Assembly: GCF_032854445.1 (NCBI RefSeq) | Contig: NC_088300.1 | Location: 30,795,608 to 30,859,607, forward strand | From: Liolophura sinensis | Lineage: Eukaryota; Mollusca; Polyplacophora; Chitonida; Chitonidae | Reading direction: 5' to 3' | Length of the DNA stretch: 64,000 bases | Part shown: positions 22,507 through 32,596 of the stretch, one piece after another | Layout of the letters: the number at the start of each line of letters is the position of its first letter | How positions within the stretch are numbered: position 1 is the first letter of the stretch | The notes under the pieces: generated by a model | What the model was told of the DNA's origin: nothing | The model's input: the letters and a program-made list of their open reading frames with translations, nothing else | The model's database searches: none | Position numbers and translations under genes: made by a program

Positions 22507-23337
22507 ATGAATCATAAAATTGTCTTAGCCTACCTGTACTCGTAAAAACCCCAAACATATCAGGAGAAATGGTGACTATAAGCTGAAAGCTGCATTAACT
22601 GCGTGATATGTGACGGAAGGAATTTCCTTCACAGGGAATTACTGAGTGTATGTCCACTAAGGTTAGTCAAAAATGAATCATAAAGTTGTCTTAGCCTACA
22701 TGTACTCGTAAAAACCCCAAACATATCAGGAGAAATGGTGACTATAAGCTGAAAGCTGCATTAACTGCGTGATATGTGACGGAGGGAATTTCCTTCACAG
22801 GGAATTACTGAGTGTATGTCCACTAAGGTTAGTCAAAAATGAATCATAAAGTTGTCTTAGCCTACATGTACTCGTAAAAACCCCAAACATATCAGGAGAA
22901 ATGGTGACTATAAGCTGAAAGCTGCATTAACTGCGTGATATGTGACGGAGGGAATTTCCTTCACAGGGAATTACTGAGTGTATGTCCACTAAGGTTTGTC
23001 AAAAATGAATCATAAAGTTGTCTTAGCCTACATGTACTCGTAAAAACCCCAAACATATCAGGAGAAATGGTGACTATAAGCTGAAAGCTGCATTAACTGC
23101 GTGATATGTGACGGAAGGAATTTCCTTCACAGGGAATTACTGAGTGTATGTCCACTAAGGTTAGTCAAAAATGAATCATAAAGTTGTCTTAGCCTACATG
23201 TACTCGTAAAAACCCCAAACATATCAGGAGAAATGGTGACTATAAGCTGAAAGCTGCATTAACTGCGTGATATGTGACGGAAGGAATTTCCTTCACAGGG
23301 AATTACTGTGTGTATGTCCACTAAGGTTAGTCATTGA
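22507..23337 (+). repeat. 166-bp tandem array, 5 near-identical copies
   Basis: ATGAATCATAAA begins at 22507, 22673, 22839, 23005 and 23171, exactly 166 bases apart. Copies differ at only a few positions. Each unit contains a small palindrome, GAAGGAATTTCCTTC, and a TACATGTACTCG (the first copy has TACCTGTACTCG). The homogeneity points to recent expansion or gene-conversion-like homogenisation. Confidence 0.95.
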
Positions 23338-24163
23338 CACATTATTTCTTCCCAAAAAGACGGAACAAAATGTGTGCGTTGTTAAGATGTAATTTGAACA
23401 TAAAGTCTGCCACTATATATACATACAAAAAATGATATAGGACGTAGTTATAACGCAAAAACCTGTAAAAAATCTTGTTAAGTCTTCAAAGCCGAGAAGA
23501 TGATGTTCAGCACTGGGAAATGGCACTGATGGAAAATTCACTAGTAGCTATCTTGTAGAAGCCCTTATGAACTTGGCAAATTACTAGCACTGAAAGCTCC
23601 CGATTGTCAGTGTGGTTTCTTATAGTGGATAGACGAATATCAATGCAATAAGTTAGTTTAAAGGTTAAGCTGATGCATTTCTGACCACACATTTAGGAGC
23701 AGGGAACTGAGAACGGCTGTTTTCACAATGCTTACATGTTGGGCAGGAGGCAGCAGTAACTGCCAGGGTGAGCTGGCAAGAAAACTGCCCAGGGAGAGTC
23801 ATTGTTTGAAGAAAATATTTTGACTTTGCATTATTTTTGCTCATATTATTTAATATGAAAATATCTTCCCACAATCTGAATGAGTCGGTTATTAATCAGA
23901 AAGATCTGCTATGTTCGGTAAATTCCCTGAAGTCGATGTGACCACCAAGGCCAAATGCTTACATTCTGAAGACGAGGACAAGTAACACAACGCTTTTGCC
24001 AACGAACGTCGCCCTGACCAAGCGCCAAACTAAAAGAAATATCAGCCCTTTGAACAAGGAACAGACCCGAGACTCTATGGTTAGGTATCAGGTTTTTTTT
24101 TTGTGTATTTTCTCATTGTCAGATTGTTTAATACCGATGGTACAGGAGAGCTCCTAGGTTTTG

Positions 24164-24171
24164 TGACGTCA
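24164..24171. promoter_or_regulatory. CRE-type palindrome TGACGTCA
   Basis: A perfect TGACGTCA followed 26 bases later by ATGGCGTCACGAAATGAG, whose short frame (MASRNEWL) ends at a GTACTG donor-like site. This could be a promoter and first exon, but the same octamer plus a GTAGCTA...GTC...ATGGC pattern occurs in the MITE-like element at 46946. A transposon remnant is equally likely. Confidence 0.3.
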
Positions 24172-24241
24172 CTCTTGGTAGCTATAGTCTGGCAACATGG
24201 CGTCACGAAATGAGTGGCTAGGTACTGACAACTGCTTGCTA

Positions 24242-24247
24242 TTTATT
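24242..24247 (-). terminator. Candidate poly(A) signal of the MacroD gene
   Basis: TTTATT on the + strand is AATAAA on the - strand, about 440 bases past the stop codon at 24686. It is the nearest canonical signal found for the distal last exon. Confidence 0.4.
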
Positions 24248-24685
24248 TTGAAATATTTTTAGAACATTTCGGAATACTACTTTATAAATTAATTCAGCTT
24301 TAGTGGCTGACCTTATGCTAACTTTAATGAAAATCTGTCCACAAAGACTCCACAGTGAATAGCTTAAGTGGCCTACCAAGCACAGAAGAAAAGCTGTATC
24401 AGCTGATGGGTAGGGTTTTCACACTAACCTTAGAATTGACTGGTCACCACAACAATGATAACCAAGCCCCAGAAACATGGCTAACTTGATGGACCAAATG
24501 GTGACATCAACAAATATCAATTATTCTGGCTGATTTAGTATAGCAGTAGCCAATGGTCAATTCAAGTGCAACAGGGCGGACCGAGATTCCTTGTTGGCAA
24601 AGTAAGAATGCAACATACACAGTAGCTTTGATACTGACTTTTGTTATTATCGTTATTATGGTTATAAATACTCTGTGTTCAGATT

Positions 24686-24978
24686 TCAGTTCTTTACTGC
24701 CTCACACACTTTATCTTCAGCTTCCATTTCCTCTGGACCTGCCACTGTTTCTTCAAGGTCATGACCTGGGCTTTTCCTTTTCACTTCAGGAGACTTGCCT
24801 GGTGAAGAGTTCTGTCCCTTTGGATGAGATCTTTTGTCAATATTTGAGTCTGTGCTGTTCTCTGCCATAGCAGCACCATTTTCTTCTCCTGGAACATCTG
24901 TTTTATCCTCATGCTCAGACATCGTCTGTTCAGGAGACTTACTAGCACAGTTTTCATCTTTGCTGCTAGAATGCAAGT
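24686..24978 (-). CDS. MacroD alternative last exon, distal form
   Basis: Follows a GTTCTAG acceptor and takes one base from exon 9 (G plus AC makes Asp330). It encodes 97 residues ending in AVKN and a TGA. The start, [13 protein letters not shown], and the later [10 protein letters not shown] and RSHPKGQ parallel [23 protein letters not shown] and RSHPEGQ of the proximal exon. Low-complexity, acidic and Lys/Ser-rich, so probably a disordered tail. Confidence 0.8.
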
Positions 24979-27900
24979 CTAGAACGACAACCAAATTCAG
25001 AGAGTTTAAAACACGTGCTAAATATTAAGAAACCACGCATGAATCAAGACCTGCACACACAATTTTATCAAAATTGGATAGTATTTGAATCTCATCTAAC
25101 ATTCAATTTTATGAAAACTGGACAATATTTGGAGAAGTTTTTACCAAGAAATGAAATTGTGACAGACAGACGGATGTATAGATCCAAATTATTATTCCCC
25201 TCTTTTCGCAAATCAGTATGAAATAAAATGAGGTTGGCTACAAACAGCAACTCAACTTAGTATCAGAAAAATTTCTAATAAAACCTTTCGAATGTGCAGA
25301 TACTAAAATGTCTTGGAACTTTGAGCAAAAGAAGTAAAATGACAAGACTGTAACTGTAAAGACACACAGTTGATGCCAAAAAAATGCTTAGAACTGGTAG
25401 CAAGGCTTCCAAAGAACTCACCTGTATGAGACACATGAACTTTAGCTCAATGCATAAAGAATTGAAATCATGAATTTAGCAATTTACGGCAATGAATATG
25501 CACTCAGAGCACCAGCAATGGAACACCCCACTTGTGTCATGTTGCTTTATGTGCATGTAAAACTTCAGGTCAATACATGCAGTACTTTTCGAGATACCAA
25601 CCCTAACATTTTGTTTAACATTGCTTTCTCTATTATTGGACATTGACGGCGATGCTCTGGGTACCACATAAGCTACGCCTATACTTTATACAGGCAAAGC
25701 TAATCAAAATGAACCATAATTATTCTGATATCATTTAAATAATTCTAACAGAGAAGCTGGACTTCTTCTCTCTTGAATTCATGATTCTTGCCTGATAAAG
25801 AGCTCTGTCCCTCTGGATGAGATCTTGGGTCAATATTTGGGTCTGTTCTGTTCTCTGCTACAGCATTATTTCCCTTTTCTCCAGGATCCTCTGTTTTCTT
25901 CTTCAACTCTGACTTTTGTTGTTTGCCTGATTTCCCTGTACTAGCACTCTTTTCATCTTTGCACCCGGCACTCAATTCTGCGAGAAAAATGGCAAGACTG
26001 TAAAGTTCATCCCTGAAATCGCTGAAAAATTTTTAAGATCTGTAAAATACTCATACTGAATGCATAGTAAAAATATATCAGTCATAATTCTGATATTACA
26101 CGTAAATCTAACATTCAATTAATCAACATTTTCTACGTTGATAATTGCATGAATGATTTATTCTTTTTAATACCAGCAAAGATCACATTTTAAACTGCAA
26201 ATAACACATTTGAAACAGCAATTTGCAATAGATAAGGGAAATATCAAAGACATTTTAGGACAGTTTCTGTATTAAAGTAGACATAGTTAAAAAAAATGAC
26301 ACAAAAAATTACTTATATTTCTTGTCAAATAGCTGATCTACAAGTTCTATATGTATATGTATAATATTTATCTCTTGTGACCAAAATGATATACTGTAAT
26401 TCTTCAAACTTTTCCCATATGAAAGAACCGGTTTCAGTGCAATTCATGCACATTTATAATTTGATTTTGGAGACAAAAACTTCATTGGTTCGATTGTCAG
26501 GGCTTCACAAAAAGTACAATGTTATCAGTCTACACAAAATAAGGTTTACAGAATATGTCTGGAAAAAAAGACACCTTTTAAGCTTGTGAAAAATGTTGAA
26601 GAATTATAGTAGTACAAGATCAACTCACCATTTTCTCCCAGGGGAAAGAACACTGGCATGTACTCTTCATAGAGTTTCACATCCACTGGCAGGAATAAAC
26701 AGAAGATGATCCGATCAATCTGTGGATGAAGGAATGTCGCATTTTACATAGATGCAATGATGTAAGCAATATGCAATGATTTACATAAAAGAAATGATTT
26801 AGGTAAATGCCATAATTTTAGATGAATCGTACAAGATGCAATATTTACTAAAAGGAACAAAATTACATATCTGAAAGTATTTAGGCATAATTATGCATGA
26901 CATAAGCTTTAAGCTGTACTAAAGAATATTTCATTTATACGTTATTATATTTTGGTGGGAGGAAAACCAGGCAGTCGTTATGATTTCAGCTTTTTGGTCT
27001 CAAATTTCTTACTTTTTACTTGGCTTACATTAACTACCTCTCCTGCAGGGAGGGTTTGTCTTTGATGGAACAGCCAGACTGACTCTAACCTGGTTAATAT
27101 AGAGCAACATTTCTGATGACTCACCATATCTGCCACTCCATCCTCCTCCAGGAATTGCCTCATTGTTTTTATAGCTAATGAAGCTGCTGAGTCATTAGGG
27201 TAGCCTGGATTTTGGAGAAAAAGAATATTTTTCACAATTCCATAATGCTCTGACAAGGGTTTCCTAACTTAAGGAAATCAAGTAGCATGTTAGTCATGTC
27301 AAATGATTCCTTGGACATCAGAGGAATATGATTTGTTCTTTCTTTATTCGATTCGATTCGATTACTCAGGAATATTTGATTTACGTAATGGTAGCTAGGA
27401 CTGTTAGTGCAGAAAACTGGTCAAAGCCAGGGATAAATCAGTTGAACCTAGTCAGTCAAGGGCCAGTGGAGCCACTCAAATGTATTTCACTTCTTGTGAA
27501 ACAAAACATACCAATTATCTTTGTATGTAATACAAAATAATTTTATTACTAAATGACATATTTACTGCTTAATGTGTTTGAAACATACCGTAAATCCCTG
27601 TAGATATGCAAGGAAATGCCTAGAAATAGAAGAACGAAAAAAATTATATAATTGAAAGAAAATCTATAATTTCAGATAAATACTATGATGTGTTCTACTC
27701 ATATGTTACTTGTTACAATCAAAATACATCTGACATTTATAGTTTTGTTATAGAGATGGTAGACAGCACAACGAACCAGGAGCCTCACACCAATGCTGTC
27801 ACTCTGAGTTCAGGTCCACCTCATGCTGGCTTCCTCTCTGGCCATGCATGGGAAGGTCTTGCAGCAACCTGCAGATGGTGGTGAGTTTTCTCCCACCATA

Positions 27901-30900
27901 ATGCTGGTTGCCGTTGTATAAGTGAAATATTCATTCAGTATATACATTGTAAAACACCAGAGAAATAAATAAATGATGGAGATGATATTATTACTTATTT
28001 AAACAGCAATCATCCCTGTTGTCAAACTGTCACACCCTAATCACTTACCACAGATCTCAGCTGGTTTTCTTTGACAATCTTCAGGCAGGTTTTGTAGGCA
28101 CTGCATAATAGGTTCTTATTTTCTCCTATAGGTCCTACAGTATGTATCACATCTGGGAAGAACACCAAACATTGATGCATACGTGGTGTATTTTGTAGAG
28201 AGAAAAAGGGAGATCACTCTAAATGACACCTGGTTCCTATACTGCATGTGTAGGTGAAGACTATCTCTGGAGAGGCTGTAAACCTAATTGACACGTCATA
28301 AAATACTCATCAACTAACTGAAGCAAACAGTACTACACAGCAGGTTGTTTCGCTACACAATACCAGAAGAAAGAAAAACACACATACACAAACAAAAAAA
28401 CAACCGATCAGCTGGCAAAGATGGGTAAGTAATAGAAATGGTAAAAAGACTATGTTCCTTAACGGCTTGTCTCAATTTTCACTGATCTTGCCGTTAAATC
28501 AATAGAAAAGGCCAAAAAATTATTCTGTCACAACTGTTTATAGTATGTGAAAGGATTGTAGAGTTGTGACACTGTATGTTATGGAGTTGCAAATCATTGC
28601 GGTGGTAAAACAAGACTCTATGGAGAGTTTGTGCACAAATTTACCACAGGGGCAAATCGCAAACTGCATTTGACAATCCATGTACTATAGGTTGGAACCG
28701 CAACCCTTTGAAAGCCTGAGGAAATGTTGAGCTATGAGTGAAGAAAACTTCCTCCGTCTTGATATACAAACAACTGGTTATCTGTGTGCCATGGGTGGGC
28801 AATGCAACCCTATGACTGGCCAAAAGCTTTAACCAAACTGGACACTGACAGCACCACTGACACTGCCACTGACACTGCCCCTGACAGCATCTGATCTCCC
28901 TCTCACAATACCTCTCCTTACTTTATTCAGGCGAGCTAAAAAATTAGGTAGTAAGAACAATAGTGCACTTACATTTTGCAGGAAGGTTGTATCCTGTCAA
29001 AAAACAAAACAAATCACAATAAAATGCTTTGTGAATTCATCTGGATTTTTCCACCTTGAAAACCAAATTGGGAGGTTAGAATGTTTAAATTACCAACCAA
29101 AGAAATCACAACTTTAAATCTGACAATTCACAATGTATGCTTGGGGTTGTTGTTGCTTTATACAATTTTTCAGTCGAATGATGACGAGGAGTCATTAGAT
29201 GTGTGTACATATATTGTGTTTTCTTCAGGTAAGGAAAGTGCATACTGCCTAAGTGCTACCATAACTGAAGTATCATGCCCACGACACCAGACATGACACC
29301 TCACCTACTGGCACCAAGTCACATTATGCTGACACTGGGTCAACCAATCCTGTTTCCTTGCTCTAACTTCTCAGTGCTAAGTGCCATTATTACCATTATT
29401 AAAGTCTTCAGTATGATGTTACCCGGGTTTGATCGTGAATCTTACCCAGGTTTGATCGTGGATCTTACCCGGGTTTGATCGTGGATCTTACCCAGGTCTG
29501 ATCGTGGATCTCTAACTTTTAAGTCAGCGAAGTGTCTAACTTCTAAGTCAGCGAAGCAGACAGTTACTCAAAACTGGATTAGAATGTATTTGATCTCAAA
29601 CAAATGTTTAACTCAGAATTAATGTCCACAGGTCATCACATACCAACATAATATCACAGCTCTTTATTACAAATACAGCATGCACATACATGTATTTCAA
29701 ACAGGTTGGTGAGACAAGATTAAATTCCTTTGTCCAACAGACCAATAACAATGGAAACATTGAATTAATTCCTTCTCACCAGCCGACATCTTGGCATCTC
29801 CTGTGTCACATCCTCCCAGGGTAGCGCACTCTTGCCTTAATTTGCCACCAGCTGCTGAATGAATCGCTCCATCAACTACAATACAGAAATATTTCAACAT
29901 GTTTGCGAAATTCACACAGATGTTGAATACTTCCTTACTCATTAGAATGCATGCACAACAGTACACTAAAAACTCGGAGTGTAATATAAGCGCTGCAAAG
30001 GAGCTTGAAACCAAGTTCACAAGAAACATTATGTGCAAAATTTTATGGAAGTTTCCTACATGTATTCACGTAAACATTTCTCACATAAATGGATCTCATA
30101 GGATAATATCACAACTGATGGAAGCACCCCATATACAGGGTGCCCCAGAAGTCGCGCACCATACAGGCTGAGGTTGAATGCTTGAGCTACAGAGTGGTGT
30201 GTTGGCCTACCTCTTCCAAACATAAAAACCAATTCAACTCTTTCTTGTACTGTTAGTTTATTAGCCATAGTTAACTCTGAAAGACAGAAAAAAACTTTAA
30301 AATGAGTATTAAACGTGAAACACAGAAAAAAAAATGAAATCAGGATGGTGCACGACTTCTAGGATACCTTGTACAACAAATGATTAAAGAACCTGATGCA
30401 AGAGTTATCTACTCTTGAATGCACATTACTTACCTCCCCCTCCTCCCAATAAGCTGTTGTTTGCCGCATTGACTATAGCATCAATCTCCAACCTGGTGAT
30501 GTCTCCCTGCCACAAAGACACCTTACTGTTGAGCTTGGGGTTCACTTTTATTGAACTATTATGTTTTCTCACTGTAAGGAAGGAAATAATGATGTGAAAA
30601 CAACAAGCTGTGGCAAACTCCACACACATACACACATGTGCACACACATACACACACAGATTGTAGTATGATAATCATTCAATAGAAAAGCCCCCCCAAA
30701 AAAACAAAAAAAAAAACAAACATTCGTTAATTTATTTAGTTACTTCATTGTCATTTAATGCCATACTCAAGAAGTGTACACTTATTTGATTGTGGAGAGT
30801 TTTATGGGTGAAGGAACTAAGTGAGGTGCCCTGGGTAAAACAATGACATTTGACAAATTTTTGATGAAATGATAAATGATGTGTGATAAACAGATTTGTA

Positions 30901-32596
30901 CACCACATTATCCTGCATCACAAAATACTTGGCTTTTCATTGGACAGCACAGGTCATGTGAAGGAAGTGTATATTCCCATATCTTACAGCTGCTGTCATA
31001 CATGTACGTGCTGACTAGGTTAACAATACATCGGTCTTTTGCAATGAGTTGATTGGTCTTTAGCAGGATAATTAATGCCTCACTCAATGTGATGTTTACC
31101 TATTTTCTGTATCTTATCACAAAGTAACTAACACTTCAAAAAATGTAAGGCTATGCAAACAGCGATATGAGTTCCATCAACCATGAACAATGAAAGGCTA
31201 CTTTTATGGGTTAAGACAACATTTCCAGTAGTATCACTGGTACAAATCCTCTCTTCATTACATGCTGGCCTCCTCTCCAGCTGTATATGGGAAGGTCTGT
31301 CAGCAGCCTGCGGATGGTCGTGGGTTTTCGCCGGGATCTGCCTGGTTTCCTCCCCCCATAATGTTGGCCACCATTGTATAAGTGAAATATTCTTGAGTAT
31401 GGCCTATAACACCAATCAAATAAATAAATAAATAAATCTCTTCCTTATATTCACCAGAGATGCGATGTTTTTCCTGGTTTGCCATGAAGTATTCAGGCCA
31501 AGTAGGTATATCTTCATGACTTGTATATTTTGAGCCACACTTGTACAACTTTCTTTTCTCCTCTTTGCTCATTTTCAGATATTTTTCTAAAAAATAAATA
31601 CAGAAAAAGTAATCATTTTGAGGGCATCAGAAGCTCTATAAGGCTTTTATTTTTGAACTTTGTCAAAATACTGACTAACTTTATCATGCAAAATTGAAAT
31701 ACATGTATATAAGAACAGCAAACCAACCCAGGGATATGTCACAAAACAACATGCAGCCAAGATTAACAAATATCATGAATTCCACACATATACATCTGAA
31801 AAGTATGTCAGCAACCAACCTTGTCTTTACAACTGCCCGTAACATCATCACCTTACAGCTGCCATTTATTTTCCACAGATTCGAATAGTCAGTCTGAACT
31901 TTGCATTCAGTACATGTCTCTTCCCATCGCAGAAGAAAGGGCTGACTGGAACAGGTGCCTTAGTTACATGTATCTGGCTTTAAGTCAGTAACAAATTTAT
32001 GGTGTTTTTTTGGATATCCTGGGCGAATGCTGTAGTTATAGAGAGATAGGTGTTTTTTGAGGAAGAATAATGCTTCGCGGTGACATGCTTCTGGAACAAT
32101 TGTTCATGAACAATTAAACACACAGTCATATTGTACAACACTACAGAAAAGAATCATGCTGGGAAGCTAGAGTAGAGCGCTTTTGGTATTACATGTACCA
32201 TTATAACTTTCTCGATGTAACTGTAGCTTCTTTCACTGGCTGACATGTAAGCGATGCCTCTGGGATATAATTTCTGATGGAAGCTCAAACATATATTATA
32301 CCTCTATCTGTTTTAGCCACCGCTTCTCGGGTTACCCGTCTTGTCTGTTGCCCATCTCCCCCAACTTTCGGACACGACGACCACTTATTTTCATTTTCTG
32401 TTGGTTTTGCCGACGGACTCTTCTCTTTCGCTTTGGAAGTGGAACTTTTGTCCAGTGGACCCGACATCGTAGCAAACTGACAAACGGGGCTGGAGACGCA
32501 CAGATTGTCAGTTAGATTCAAGCCATGTCTTATGTTCCCAAGACGTTTAGGTAAAAGGTTGCAGGTCAAAACGCGCGGCAAGAAATTTCTGAACAT
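24686..32596 (-). CDS. MacroD-type ADP-ribosyl-hydrolase (macro domain)
   Basis: Coding exons in order: 32596-32302, 31586-31455, 30571-30434, 29875-29780, 28993-28973, 28152-28049, 27619-27589, 27204-27125, 26719-26629, then either 25977-25745 or 24978-24686. Phases agree throughout and give 406 or 426 residues. The enzyme removes ADP-ribose from acidic side chains and hydrolyses O-acetyl-ADP-ribose. The macro domain runs from about residue 150 to 320: [16 protein letters not shown] (165-180), SLLGGGG, VDGAIH with the catalytic-loop Asp190, YVIHTVGP (228-235) and ISTGIYGYP. The first ATG (M1) opens a basic segment free of acidic residues up to Asp30, a likely mitochondrial presequence as in MACROD1; Met44 could start a cytosolic form. 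The charged C-terminal tail is more like MACROD2. I therefore leave the symbol open. Confidence 0.93.
25745..25977 (-). CDS. MacroD alternative last exon, proximal form
   Basis: Has a strong acceptor (TTTTCTCGCAG) in the same phase as the distal exon and ends with TAG at 25745-25747 after VQLLC. It encodes 77 residues. I see no good donor before the stop, so it behaves as a terminal exon, used instead of the distal one. No canonical AATAAA was found close downstream. Confidence 0.75.
26393..26610 (-). mobile_element. MITE-like element, ~210-bp family (copy 2)
   Basis: Ends are inverted: ACTGTAATTCTTCAAACTTTT on the left and AATGTTGAAGAATTATAGT on the right. The inside has GATTTTGGAGACAAAAAC and CAGGGCTTCACAAAAAGTA. 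It is inverted relative to the copies at 39.4 and 53.5 kb. It starts 18 bases past the MacroD exon 9 donor. Confidence 0.75.
26908..26977 (-). mobile_element. SINE fragment (AAATA-tail family), antisense
   Basis: Only the TACTAAAGAATATTTCATTT and TTTTGGTGGGAGGAAAACC blocks remain. It lies in MacroD intron 8. Confidence 0.6.
27755..27975 (+). mobile_element. SINE (AAATA-tail family)
   Basis: CCAGGAGCCTCACACCAATG, GAGTTCAGGTCCACCTCATG (B-box region), GGGAAGGTCTTGCAGCAACC, CCACCATAATGCTGG, GTATAAGTGAAATATTC and an ACACCAGAGAAATAAATAAA tail. Antisense to the MacroD gene, inside intron 6. Confidence 0.9.
28553..28822 (-). repeat. ~250-bp interspersed repeat (copy 2)
   Basis: Inverted match to 3560-3810. 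It contains GAGTTGCAAATCATTGCGG and a facing partner (TTTACCACAGGGGCAAATCG), which could fold into a hairpin. It lies in MacroD intron 5. Confidence 0.6.
28973..28993 (-). CDS. 21-base micro-exon of the MacroD gene
   Basis: Flanked by TTTTTTGACAG (acceptor) and GTAAGTGC (donor). With the neighbouring bases it encodes GYNLPAKY, the expected link between the VDGAIH exon and VIHTVGP. Without it, the macro domain would lose a core strand and the phases would still join. A second short exon of 31 bases (27589-27619) encodes [10 protein letters not shown]. Confidence 0.85.
29139..29415 (-). mobile_element. Diverged SINE related to the 1042-1407 copy
   Basis: CTTGGGGTTGTTGTTGC, ACAATTTTTCAGTCGAATGA and GACGAGGAGTCATTAG match the body of the 1.0-kb SINE (GGGGTTTAACGTCG, ACAATTTTTCAGTCATATGA and GACGAAGGAATCATTAG). 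No target-site duplication was found. It lies in MacroD intron 4. Confidence 0.65.
29419..29557 (+). repeat. 24-bp and 22-bp short tandem repeats
   Basis: TTTGATCGTGGATCTTACCC recurs four times to 29511, followed by two copies of CTAACTTYTAAGTCAGCGAAG. The first unit may be an amplified part of the adjacent SINE's tRNA-like B-box region. Confidence 0.8.
30136..30371 (-). mobile_element. Internally deleted DNA transposon with transposase start
   Basis: Ends are inverted repeats: CAGGGTGCCCCAGAAGTCG at the left, and CAAGGTATCCTAGAAGTCG in reverse complement at the right. Both are followed by a GCACCAT. TA lies outside each end (30134-30135 and 30372-30373), as in the Tc1/mariner superfamily. 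Inside, on the - strand from 30268, an ATG opens [18 protein letters not shown], which looks like the helix-turn-helix start of a transposase; about 32 residues later it runs into the other end. The element is 236 bases, so most of the transposase is gone. It lies in MacroD intron 3, about 60 bases from the exon 3 donor. Confidence 0.75.
31225..31438 (+). mobile_element. SINE (AAATA-tail family)
   Basis: TACATGCTGGCCTCCTCTCC, GGGAAGGTCTGTCAGCAGCC, GTATAAGTGAAATATTCTTG and an ACACCAATCAAATAAATAAA tail. The tail ends only about 16 bases from the MacroD exon 2 donor (31454), so exon and SINE merge in one open frame on the - strand. Confidence 0.9.

Larger units (their letters stand above)
17054..24241. 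other. Intergenic, repeat-rich, no gene seen
   Basis: Between the end of EXO1 and the 3' end of the MacroD gene I find SINEs, MITE-like elements and a 166-bp array (listed separately), plus unique AT-rich sequence. No frame has exon-like composition flanked by splice signals that I could defend. Confidence 0.6.

Noticed and set aside
22507-23337. CRISPR-like array
   Set aside because: Whole 166-bp units repeat head to tail with no unique spacers, in a eukaryotic genome. The 60-, 76-, 35- and 19-bp arrays were rejected for the same reason.
24553-24870. 105-residue frame on the + strand
   Set aside because: It lies opposite the MacroD distal last exon, which has an acceptor, phase match and a homologous partner exon.
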